A DNA stretch of 41,014 nt from Actinomycetes bacterium. GTDB lineage: Bacteria > Actinomycetota > Actinomycetes > Streptosporangiales > Streptosporangiaceae. The stretch is from positions 1 through 41,014 of the forward strand of contig JAJYUU010000024.1 of NCBI GenBank assembly GCA_021792405.1, written 5' to 3'. A program made the position numbers and the translations under genes. Under the pieces are notes generated by a model, which saw only the letters and a program-made list of their open reading frames with translations, made no database searches and was not told the DNA's origin. The stretch's first letter is position 1. Every line of letters begins with the position of its first letter. Positions 8,004-15,414 of this stretch are shown one piece after another.

Positions 8004-9851
8004 GTGACGAGACTCGCCACGGAAGTGGCCGAGTCGCCGCAATCCCAGTCGTCACGGATCCTGCGGCGGCCCGGCCACCGGCTAGCCGTCGTCCTCGCGC
8101 TCTATCTGGCTGGCGCGTTCTTCGTCACCGGCCCGCTGTGGGTCCACCCGACAGGACTCCTCCAGGCCGGCGACCCGCAGGACGTGGACCAGGCGACCTG
8201 GTTCCTTAGGTACACCGCGACGGCGATCGAGCACTTCAGGCTGCCGGCCCTGATCACCACGGCGATGAACGCCCCGCACGGCGTGAACCTGATGTGGAAT
8301 ACCTCGCTCTTGCTGCCTGGCATCCTCATCACGCCGGTCACCGCGCTGTCCGGCGCCCAGGCCGCCCTCACCAGCCTGCTGGTCATCGGCTTCGCGGGCT
8401 CAGCCGCCAGCATGTACTACGTGCTGCGACGCTGGCAGGCAAGCCAGCTCGCGGCCGCCCTGGGCGGCGCGCTCTACGGCTTCTCGCCGGCCCTGGTGGA
8501 CTCCGGCATCGGCCATTACTCGCTGGTCATCGCGATCTTGCCGCCGCTGATCATCGACCGGGTGCTGCGGCTCGTCACCGACCGGGGCACGGCGCTGCGC
8601 AACGGCAGCTGGCTTGGCGTGCTGGTCGCCGGGCAGCTGTTCATCAGCGAGGAAGCGCTGGTGGACACGGTCATCGCGGCCGTCGTCCTGCTGGCGGTGC
8701 TGGCGGCTTGCCGACCGCGCGAGGTGCTGCACCGGATCCGGCCGCTGCTCGCCGGGCTGGCCGCCGGCGGGCTGATCGCGCTGATCCTCTGCGCGCGGGC
8801 CCTGTGGGTACAGTTCCACGGCGTCAGGGCCGGGTCCGCGGCCGCCACCGTGATCATCAACTATCAGGGCCACGCGACGAACCTGGGGACGCTCCCGTAC
8901 GCGTTCATCAACCCGGCCAGCACCGTCTTGCTGCACACCCATGCGACCGGGGTCATCGCTAACTACTACCCGCAGCCGCTGCCTGAGTACCTTGCCTTCC
9001 TGGGCGTGCCGCTGATCATCATGCTGCTGGCGGCGATCGTCTACTTCTGGAAGTACCTCCCGATCCGGGCAGCAGGCCTTGCCTGCATCATCCTGGAGTG
9101 GCTGGGGATGGGCGCCACGCCGATCCGGCCGGGCACGTTCACGCTGCCCGGGTTCCTGCTGCCGTGGAGCGCGCTGCGGCATCTCCCGCTGCTCGGCGGA
9201 ATGGTGCCTGACCGGCTGTGCATCCTGGCCGACGCCGGGGCCGCCGCCGTGCTGGCCTTCTCCCTTGACCTGGCCCGCAGCGGCACGGTCGCGCCGTTCT
9301 CGGGCTGGCGTAACGGCAGGATCATCGCCACCGCCATTGCCGCGATCGCGTTGCTGCCGGTGGTGCCCGCGCCGTACCTGGCTGTCCCGGCCGAGCCGCT
9401 GCCGGCCGGCTGGACGGCCACCTTCAAGGCGCTGCACTTGCCGCCGGACGCCCGGGTCCTGCTGGCGCCGTTCCCCTACAACGCGACGTCGGAGGTGGTG
9501 CGCTGGCAGGCCGAGACCGGCTATCCGGCCACGATGATCGGCGGCGATTTCATCGCGCCGGACCAGCCCGCCTTGCTCAGCCGGGCCGGCCGGGCAGCCA
9601 TGACGCCCACCTCCTACTACATCGATGACCTGTACGACCCGCAGCTGGGGCCGCCGGTCAAGCCGTCGCCGGCGGAGATCCAGGCCAGCCTGGCTGGCTG
9701 GAAGCCCGACGCGGTCGTCGCGGACGCCTCGCCTGCCAGCCCGCTCGGCAACTTCCTGATCGGGCTGTTCGGCCCGCCGGACACCCGGATAGGCAGCGTG
9801 CTCGGCTGGAAGCTCCAGCCCGGCGCGGTCTACGGCTCAGGCTCAAGCTAG
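8004..9851 (+). CDS. large polytopic membrane protein (glycosyltransferase-like), unknown substrate
   Basis: A 615-aa protein from GTG 8004, chosen because GGAGGAGG (7991-7998) lies 5 nt upstream. An upstream ATG at 7893 would make 652 aa. There are about a dozen membrane helices. The first outer loop has GDPQDVDQATWFLRY, with an acidic GD/D motif of the sort seen in YfhO/GT-C-like transferases, then NAPHGVNLMWNTS. The C-terminal ~150 residues are a soluble domain. Similar proteins are widespread in actinomycetes as uncharacterised membrane glycosyltransferases. The next gene (minus strand) ends 18 bp away, so transcription converges. Confidence 0.6.
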   Translation: MTRLATEVAESPQSQSSRILRRPGHRLAVVLALYLAGAFFVTGPLWVHPTGLLQAGDPQDVDQATWFLRYTATAIEHFRLPALITTAMNAPHGVNLMWNTSLLLPGILITPVTALSGAQAALTSLLVIGFAGSAASMYYVLRRWQASQLAAALGGALYGFSPALVDSGIGHYSLVIAILPPLIIDRVLRLVTDRGTALRNGSWLGVLVAGQLFISEEALVDTVIAAVVLLAVLAACRPREVLHRIRPLLAGLAAGGLIALILCARALWVQFHGVRAGSAAATVIINYQGHATNLGTLPYAFINPASTVLLHTHATGVIANYYPQPLPEYLAFLGVPLIIMLLAAIVYFWKYLPIRAAGLACIILEWLGMGATPIRPGTFTLPGFLLPWSALRHLPLLGGMVPDRLCILADAGAAAVLAFSLDLARSGTVAPFSGWRNGRIIATAIAAIALLPVVPAPYLAVPAEPLPAGWTATFKALHLPPDARVLLAPFPYNATSEVVRWQAETGYPATMIGGDFIAPDQPALLSRAGRAAMTPTSYYIDDLYDPQLGPPVKPSPAEIQASLAGWKPDAVVADASPASPLGNFLIGLFGPPDTRIGSVLGWKLQPGAVYGSGSS

Positions 9852-9869
9852 CCGGGTCCGGCCTGGGCG

Positions 9870-10922
9870 TCAGCCGGCGATTATCTTGGCGAACTCGGCC
9901 AGCCGACCGGCAATCTCGGCTTCCGTCAGTTCCAGCCGCTCGAGGATCGTGTACCGGCCCGGCCGTGTCTTCGGCGCGTAGCGCACGGCGGCCACGAAGT
10001 CCGGGTCAGGCATACCCAGATCGGCCGGAGTTCGCGGCAGCCCGTGCCGGTCCAGGCAGGCCGCGATCTGCCCGGTCCGGGCGACGTCCCCGCGCAGGTA
10101 GCTGCAAAACAGCGTGCCTACCCCGGCGAGTTCGCCGTGGCTGCCCGTTCCCGGAAAAAGGTCGTTGATCGCATGCATGATCTCGTGCTCGCCGCCGCTG
10201 CCAGGACGGCTTGACCCGGCCACGGCCATCGCCATGCCGGACAAGATCAGCGCCTCGGCCAGCACCGTGAGGAACTCATCCGAGCTGGCATCTCCCGGCT
10301 GATGCAGCACAGCCTGGGCGGCCGACCGGCCCATGGCGACAGCCAGGCCGTCGATCCGCTCACCGAGATCGGCCGCCGCGAGCTCCCAGTCGGCTATTGC
10401 CGACAGGTTAGCGAGCACGTCGCCGATGCCGGCGGTAGCCAGCGATCCGGGTGCGGCGCGAACCCGGTCAAGATCAACGATCACGGCCACCGGCATCGCC
10501 ACGCCGTAAGAGCCGGTGCCTGATTCATGCCGGAGGGTGCTGATCGGGGAGCAGATGCCGTCATGCGACAGGCTCGTCGCCACGGCGACCATGGGGATTC
10601 CGGCCATATGCGCCGCGAACTTCGTGACATCGATGGTCTGGCCGCCGCCGATTCCGGCAACCGCTTCGTAGGACCCTGCGCGCAGCCGCTGGCCGAGATC
10701 CGCGGCGGCAGCATGGCTGCCCTCCGGCACCCGGATCACCTCGGCAGCCATCAGCGTCAGCTCGGCAGCGATGCTGTCGCCCTGACCCGGGCCGACGACG
10801 ACAGCCACCCGGCCCTCGGTCGCGATCCGATGGTCAGCGAGCAGCGCGCCAAGGCTCCCGATCGCTCCCCGCCGGACGTCGATCATCAGCGGCGAGGGCA
10901 GCATCCGGGCCAGTAGCGGCAT
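9870..10922 (-). CDS. glycerol-1-phosphate dehydrogenase family protein
   Basis: A 350-aa homologue of NAD(P)-dependent sn-glycerol-1-phosphate dehydrogenase, which reduces dihydroxyacetone phosphate to G1P in archaea and in bacteria such as B. subtilis (AraM). Visible signatures are the dinucleotide-binding GIGGGQTIDVTK (residues 90-101), SLSHDGICSP (117-126), and metal ligands Asp168 (GIGDVL), His246 (GGEHEIMH) and His262 (SHGE). The start is ATG 10922, with GGGAGGA just upstream. It is the last gene of a minus-strand run, 31 bp after a LicC-like nucleotidyltransferase. Context suggests it makes a polyol phosphate to be activated for a surface lipid or polymer. The exact substrate could differ from DHAP. 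Confidence 0.85.
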   Translation of the reverse strand: MPLLARMLPSPLMIDVRRGAIGSLGALLADHRIATEGRVAVVVGPGQGDSIAAELTLMAAEVIRVPEGSHAAAADLGQRLRAGSYEAVAGIGGGQTIDVTKFAAHMAGIPMVAVATSLSHDGICSPISTLRHESGTGSYGVAMPVAVIVDLDRVRAAPGSLATAGIGDVLANLSAIADWELAAADLGERIDGLAVAMGRSAAQAVLHQPGDASSDEFLTVLAEALILSGMAMAVAGSSRPGSGGEHEIMHAINDLFPGTGSHGELAGVGTLFCSYLRGDVARTGQIAACLDRHGLPRTPADLGMPDPDFVAAVRYAPKTRPGRYTILERLELTEAEIAGRLAEFAKIIAG

Positions 10923-10953
10923 GTTCCTCCCTCGGCGAGCGGCTTGCCCGACC

Positions 10954-11697
10954 CTAGCAGCGCCAGGCAATCTCCCTGGCACGCGCCAGGTCCTGGTGAT
11001 CGTCCACCTCGACCCAGTCGACCGTGCCGATCGGCGCCACGGCCACAGCACCACCGCGGTCCGCCAGCTCCTGGAAGCCGTCCTCGTAATACCGGCTAGG
11101 GTCGATCCTCCAGGTGACTTGCAGCGCGTCGGCCAGCGCGCCGGCCGCTGTCGCCTCGATCAGCGTCGCTCCGATGTACTCACCGTCAGCCTCGGCCGGG
11201 TCAAGGAGCTTGCTGATCCGCCTCATCAGCCCGCGGTCGTCGAGCATGACTTTCATCTCCTCGTCCGCAAGCTGCTTGACGTCGTCCAGGGCGAGGATCA
11301 GGTCGGCTCCCGGCTGGGCAGCGGCGGCCGCGAGCAGCGCCTGTTCCACGCTGACCGGGTGCACGGTGTCGCCGTTGACCAGCAGTACGCCCTCGCCGAA
11401 GTACGCGCGGGCCAGCCAGAGCGAGTAGGCGTTGTTCCAGTCCTCTGCCCGGTCGTTGTGCACCAGTTCGATCGCGACATGGTGCCGCCGCTCAAGCGCC
11501 CGGACGCGGCCGGCCACCGCGGCCGCGGCGTACCCGACCAGCACCACGATGTCGGTCAGGCCGACCGCGGCCAGGTTCGCCAGGGCGATATCCAGGATCG
11601 TCACGTCCCCGCGGACCGGGAGCAGCGCCTTAGGCAGGTGGTCGGTGTCAGGACGTAGCCGGCGGCCTGCGCCGGCCGCCAGCACCAAGCCGATCAC
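10954..11697 (-). CDS. LicC-like NTP transferase (CTP:phosphocholine / polyol-phosphate cytidylyltransferase family)
   Basis: A 247-aa single-domain nucleotidyltransferase. The pyrophosphorylase signature is clear: LAAGAGRRLRPDT then PKALLPV (residues 6-27). NDRAEDWNNAYSLWLA near residue 81 resembles LicC and inositol-1-phosphate cytidylyltransferases. NGD (108-110) and VDDHQD (231-236) supply metal-binding Asp. The product would be a CDP- (or other NDP-) activated alcohol or sugar phosphate. The start is GTG 11697, 9 nt after AGGAGG. An ATG at 11724 in frame lies before that site. The 5' end overlaps the DUF5941 gene by 50 bp and the dehydrogenase follows 31 bp later, so the three are probably co-transcribed. 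Confidence 0.8.
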   Translation of the reverse strand: MIGLVLAAGAGRRLRPDTDHLPKALLPVRGDVTILDIALANLAAVGLTDIVVLVGYAAAAVAGRVRALERRHHVAIELVHNDRAEDWNNAYSLWLARAYFGEGVLLVNGDTVHPVSVEQALLAAAAAQPGADLILALDDVKQLADEEMKVMLDDRGLMRRISKLLDPAEADGEYIGATLIEATAAGALADALQVTWRIDPSRYYEDGFQELADRGGAVAVAPIGTVDWVEVDDHQDLARAREIAWRC

Positions 11698-13453
11698 GGA
11701 CGGGTCCCTCCTGACGCGCGGCAAAGGTCGTCACGACCCTGACAACGATGAGGAACCCAAAATAGACCGTTAGCGCCAGGTAAGCGAATGTCGCGATGCC
11801 CATGGCCGCGGCCAGGCCCGCGATCAGCAGGCGCCCCTCCCAGCCGAGCGCCGTGCCCCGCTCGCTGCCGTCACCATCTGGCGCCCGCCTCCTGGTCAGG
11901 ATCACGGGCCGGCCGGGCGCGGCCAGGTCGGCGTAGCGGAGCAGCAGCGCCGCCCCGAGCGCGAAGATCAATGGCCGCGGCACGCCCACGCTGAGCCCGA
12001 CCGCGGCCAGGTAAAGTAGCTGTGCGCCGAGGAGCACGGCCGGGACTAGCCAGTCGAGCCGCCCGGAGTGCGGGTGCGCCGATCCCGGCGCCGCCAGCAG
12101 CATGACGACCGCCGGGGCGACCATCAGCGCTGCCGGCAGGCCGCGCAACCCGAGCGGGCCGAGCGCCGAGATCGCGGCCAGGCCCAGCACGGCAGGCGGT
12201 AGCGGCAGCAGGTTCCCCCGGACCAGGGCCCCGAGGGCGCGGGCTAGCGCCCCGTCATCCCGCAACCGCAACAGCAGCGAGTTCTGCCGGTCCGGTCGCT
12301 CGCCGTCAATGCCGGTGACGCCCGGCGCCGCCCGTCCGGCCAGCCCGCAGGCGATCGCCACGATCGCCCAGCCCAGCACGGCGAGCAGCGCGACCCTGGC
12401 ACCCCAGATGGGCGCGACCAGGCCGATGAGCAGGACCCGGCCGCCGAACGGCATGGTCAGCGCGGCCGCGCATAGCCGGCGGACCGGACCCTCAGCCTGC
12501 TCGCCGAACCCGGGCAGCGTCGAGCACGCGCTCATCAGGTTGCGGACCCCGGTCAGCCCGAGCACGGTGATGGTGAGCGGCCATGCCCGGCCCCAGTGCT
12601 CAGCGGCGGCACCGAGCCCGAGCCCCGCATAGACCAGGCACTCGGCCAGGCAACTCCCGAGCGCGGTCAGCCAGCCGACCCGGACCGCCGGCGCCCGGAC
12701 AGCGGGCAGTTTCTGCCCTGCCTTGAGCACGAGGTAGCCGGTCCACAACGCGGCGACGCCGCGGAGTAGGTCGGTCCTGCTGCCGGCCGAGAACCAGGCG
12801 GCCGCGCACGCGGTGAGCGCGATCGTGATGCCGCAGGCGGCACTGCGGCCGAGATACCGGCCAGCCGCCCAGGCGAGCGCAAGCCGGCCAGCCTCCGCCA
12901 GCAGGCCCGGCTCATGCAGGGTGCGGTCGGGCTGGTCACCGAGCAGCTCAGGGGCGTTGCCGACGAGCGCTAGCCGGCCGACCCCGGACAGCAGGCCGAT
13001 GCTGATGGGCTGGCCGGACGAGACCTCGTCAGCTTCCCCGGCCACGGCGGCCCCGGCCACGGCGGCCCCGGCCACGGCGGCCCCGGCGCCGATTTCGCCG
13101 GGCTCGCGATAACCGGGCTCACCGTCGCCGGGCAGGAGACCGTCGCCGGGCAGGGACCCCGTGCGCTGCCCGTCGGCGGGCGCGGCGTATCCGGTCAGCC
13201 AGCCAGCTGGTCCGGCGGGATAAGACTGCATGGCCCCCGGCCTGCCACGGGGCGGCCGCCCCGCACCTGACGGGTCCGCCCGGTCAAGCCGGCCGGGCAC
13301 ACGCGGCCGTTTCCTGGCAGCGGCCGCTGACGCGCCTGCCGCCGGGCCTGCACTAGGTTCGGCCGCGGGCTCGTTCGAGCCAGCGGTGGCCTCATCGTCC
13401 GTGATGATCGCCCTTGCTAACCTCAGGTAGCCAGACTGATACCTAGCGTACAT
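11648..13453 (-). CDS. DUF5941-type membrane protein with degenerate CDP-alcohol phosphotransferase-like domain
   Basis: A 601-aa protein. Residues 1-140 are low complexity, with AAVAG repeats. Residues about 180-320 form membrane helices that align by pattern with the CDP-alcohol phosphatidyltransferase domain found in relatives. The C-terminal half (LLLRLRDDGALARALG, SAHPHSGRLDWLVP, LRYADL, ALGWEGRLL) resembles DUF5941, named from memory. The transferase motif D-G-x2-A-R-x8-G-x3-D-x3-D is not intact: the matching stretch is AGQKLP...RVGWLTALGSC (245-268), with Ala245, Ala264 and Cys268 where Asp is required. The domain is probably catalytically dead. The start ATG 13453 is about 100 bp from the divergent TarI-like gene. 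ATG 13231 (MQSYPAG) is an alternative start. Confidence 0.65.
   Translation of the reverse strand: MYARYQSGYLRLARAIITDDEATAGSNEPAAEPSAGPAAGASAAAARKRPRVPGRLDRADPSGAGRPPRGRPGAMQSYPAGPAGWLTGYAAPADGQRTGSLPGDGLLPGDGEPGYREPGEIGAGAAVAGAAVAGAAVAGEADEVSSGQPISIGLLSGVGRLALVGNAPELLGDQPDRTLHEPGLLAEAGRLALAWAAGRYLGRSAACGITIALTACAAAWFSAGSRTDLLRGVAALWTGYLVLKAGQKLPAVRAPAVRVGWLTALGSCLAECLVYAGLGLGAAAEHWGRAWPLTITVLGLTGVRNLMSACSTLPGFGEQAEGPVRRLCAAALTMPFGGRVLLIGLVAPIWGARVALLAVLGWAIVAIACGLAGRAAPGVTGIDGERPDRQNSLLLRLRDDGALARALGALVRGNLLPLPPAVLGLAAISALGPLGLRGLPAALMVAPAVVMLLAAPGSAHPHSGRLDWLVPAVLLGAQLLYLAAVGLSVGVPRPLIFALGAALLLRYADLAAPGRPVILTRRRAPDGDGSERGTALGWEGRLLIAGLAAAMGIATFAYLALTVYFGFLIVVRVVTTFAARQEGPVRDRLGAGGRRRPPATS
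13036..13080 (-). repeat. 15-bp x3 in-gene tandem repeat
   Basis: Three identical units ccccggccacggcgg encode the AAVAG-type repeat in the N-terminal linker of the DUF5941-like protein. The unit keeps the frame. Confidence 0.9.
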
Positions 13454-13543
13454 TCGCCCCGCCGGCCGCCCCCGATGGCCACCGGGGTGGGACCTGTTCG
13501 CCGCCGGGCAGGACCGCCGGCCGGGGCAGGACCGCCGACCGGC

Positions 13544-13549
13544 TATGGT
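13544..13549 (+). promoter_or_regulatory. candidate -10 box for leaderless TarI-like gene
   Basis: TATGGT (TAnnnT) ends 6 nt before the ATG at 13556, and no Shine-Dalgarno is present. This spacing is typical of leaderless actinobacterial transcripts that start at or next to the ATG. No convincing -35 is visible. Confidence 0.4.
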
Positions 13550-13555
13550 CTGGCC

Positions 13556-14272
13556 ATGCGGACCGTGGCGGTGGTACTGGCGGGAGGGTCGGGCCGCAGG
13601 TTCGGCGCGGCCATGCCGAAGCAGCTGGGCTTGCTGGCGGGCCGGACGCTGATCGAGCACTGCGTCCGGGCGTTCGATGCCGCGCCTGCCGTCGACGAGG
13701 TGATCGTTGTCGCCGCGCCGGACATCACGGCCGAGGTGCGGCAGGCCACGGCCGCCTACCCCAAGGTCAGCAGCGTCATCCCGGGCGGTGCCAGCAGGAC
13801 CGACTCCACCAGGCAAGCGATCAGCTGGCTGCGCGGCGAGAGGGCCGCCGCGGACTGGAAGGTGCTGTTCCATGACGCGGCGCGGCCGCTCGTCGAACAG
13901 CGGACGATCGCGGCCTGCGTCGCGGCGCTCGACCACTGGCATGCCGTGAGCGTCGTCGTGCCGTCGGCTGACACGGTCGTCGAGGTCGCCAGCGGCGCCA
14001 TCCAGCGAGTGCTGCCGCGCGACGTGCTGGCCCGCTGCCAGACCCCGCAAGGGTTCCGCCTGTCAGTTATCAGCCGGGCTTACGAGCTGGCCGAGGCCGA
14101 CCCTGGCTTCGCGGCAGTCCCCGCGACCGACGACTGCGGCGTCGTCCTGCGCTACCTGCCCGAGATCCCGGTCGGCGTCGTCACCGGCAGCGAGCGGAAC
14201 CTGAAGATCACCTACGCCGCCGACCTGGCCGTCGCGCACACGCTAGCCGAGTGGCCCGAAACCGGCGACTGA
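13556..14272 (+). CDS. TarI/IspD-family cytidylyltransferase
   Basis: A 238-aa CTP-dependent transferase of the family shared by IspD (methylerythritol-4-P) and TarI/Bcs1 (ribitol-5-P). Visible motifs are the G-loop LAGGSGRRFGAAMPKQ (8-23), HDAARP (106-111), QTPQGF (162-167), TDD (191-193) and NLKIT (215-219). In actinobacteria the MEP-pathway IspD normally sits with ispF and carD. Neither is here, whereas a G1P dehydrogenase, a LicC-like enzyme and a glycosyltransferase are. I therefore favour a TarI-like role activating a polyol phosphate, while IspD remains possible. The gene is divergent from the DUF5941-like gene and converges with the GT2 gene, overlapping it by 30 bp. Confidence 0.8.
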   Translation: MRTVAVVLAGGSGRRFGAAMPKQLGLLAGRTLIEHCVRAFDAAPAVDEVIVVAAPDITAEVRQATAAYPKVSSVIPGGASRTDSTRQAISWLRGERAAADWKVLFHDAARPLVEQRTIAACVAALDHWHAVSVVVPSADTVVEVASGAIQRVLPRDVLARCQTPQGFRLSVISRAYELAEADPGFAAVPATDDCGVVLRYLPEIPVGVVTGSERNLKITYAADLAVAHTLAEWPETGD

Positions 14273-15364
14273 CCCGGCGTCAGCTCGCGGCGCGGGAACG
14301 AGGCTGCGCGGGCTCGTCAGGAAGCCTGCGCCCCAGCAAATGTGCATCGTCGCGAGAGCGATCGGTACCCGGCTGGCCACGCCGGGCGGCAGCGTCCTGG
14401 CCGCCCGGGCAGCGACTGCCGCGATTCCTGCCAGGTAGCCGGCCGGGACGATGAAACCGAGGGTCAGCCAGCCCAGCCAGGTGCCCGCGGCCAGGCCGCC
14501 GAGACCCGCCAGGCCGGCAAGGCTCCCGGCAGCTAGCAGCGCTACCACGACCGGCGGCGCGAGGTAACGCAGATTGATGGTCCCGGCGTGGGCACGCGCG
14601 ACGGCGCGGCGCCACCTGCCGTACCGGAAGTACTGGGTGCTGAGCTCGGCCACCGTCGCGCGCGGCCGGTAGGTCACGCGCATGGCCGGCTGGAACCAGA
14701 TCAGACCGCCGGCCTTGCGGATCCGGTGGTTGAGCTCCCAGTCCTCGGCGACCTCGAAGTCCTCGTTGTAGCCGCCGGCCTGCTCGATCGCCTCGCGCCT
14801 GAAGACCCCCAGGTAGGCCGTGTCGGCAGGCCCGGCCTCGCCGCCGGTATGGTTCTTGGCCGCGCCGACCCCGAACGGCGACGTCATGGCCCACGCGACT
14901 GCCTGCTGGAACGGGGTAACCCCGGCCGCTGCCATCAGTCCGCCGACGTTAACGGCGCCGGTCTCGCGCAGGGTGTCGACGGCGGTCTGGATGTAGGCAT
15001 CCGGGAGCATCGAGTGGCCGTCGACGCGCACCACGACCGGGTGCTTGGAGGCGGCGAGGGCCAGGTTGATCGCAGCGGCGATCTGGCCGGTGGGGTTCTC
15101 GATGACCGTGATGCGCGAATCGGACGCGGCCAGATCGCTGACGACCTCGGCCGTCCGGTCACGCGATGGGCCGAGCGCTATCACCAGCTCAAGCTCACCG
15201 TCGTAGCGCTGGCTGAGGATGCGGCCGACCGACTCGGCAATGTAGCGCTCCTCGTTGCGCACCGGCATGACCACCGAGACCGGCTCCGGCACGCCAGTGA
15301 CGAGGCGTTCGGCAGCGGTGGGCGTGCTGCTAGTAGCGTCGTGCGGGCTCATGACGCGAGTCAC
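14243..15364 (-). CDS. GT2 family glycosyltransferase (ExoA-like)
   Basis: A 373-aa inverting GT-A glycosyltransferase with C-terminal membrane helices. Visible features are PVSVVMPVRNEERYI at the nucleotide-binding start, VRVDGHSML as the DxD-type metal site, EDWELNHRIRKAG as the catalytic acidic motif, and QYFRYGRWR, typical of ExoA-type enzymes. Three or four hydrophobic helices follow from about residue 270. It probably adds a sugar to a membrane-bound intermediate on the cytoplasmic side. A GTG at 15364 and an ATG at 15352 are both possible starts. Its 3' end overlaps the convergent TarI-like gene, which suggests the pair is a fixed unit. Confidence 0.85.
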   Translation of the reverse strand: MTRVMSPHDATSSTPTAAERLVTGVPEPVSVVMPVRNEERYIAESVGRILSQRYDGELELVIALGPSRDRTAEVVSDLAASDSRITVIENPTGQIAAAINLALAASKHPVVVRVDGHSMLPDAYIQTAVDTLRETGAVNVGGLMAAAGVTPFQQAVAWAMTSPFGVGAAKNHTGGEAGPADTAYLGVFRREAIEQAGGYNEDFEVAEDWELNHRIRKAGGLIWFQPAMRVTYRPRATVAELSTQYFRYGRWRRAVARAHAGTINLRYLAPPVVVALLAAGSLAGLAGLGGLAAGTWLGWLTLGFIVPAGYLAGIAAVAARAARTLPPGVASRVPIALATMHICWGAGFLTSPRSLVPAPRADAGSVAGFGPLG

Positions 15365-15414
15365 GGTACCGCCCCCGGCCGCATAGCGCGAGTCGGGGGC
15401 GGCCCGCAGGCAAG

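Noticed and set aside
13454-14050. N-terminal extension of the DUF5941-like gene to 14050
   Set aside because: The added 199 residues are the antisense of the TarI-like gene, which has all family motifs.
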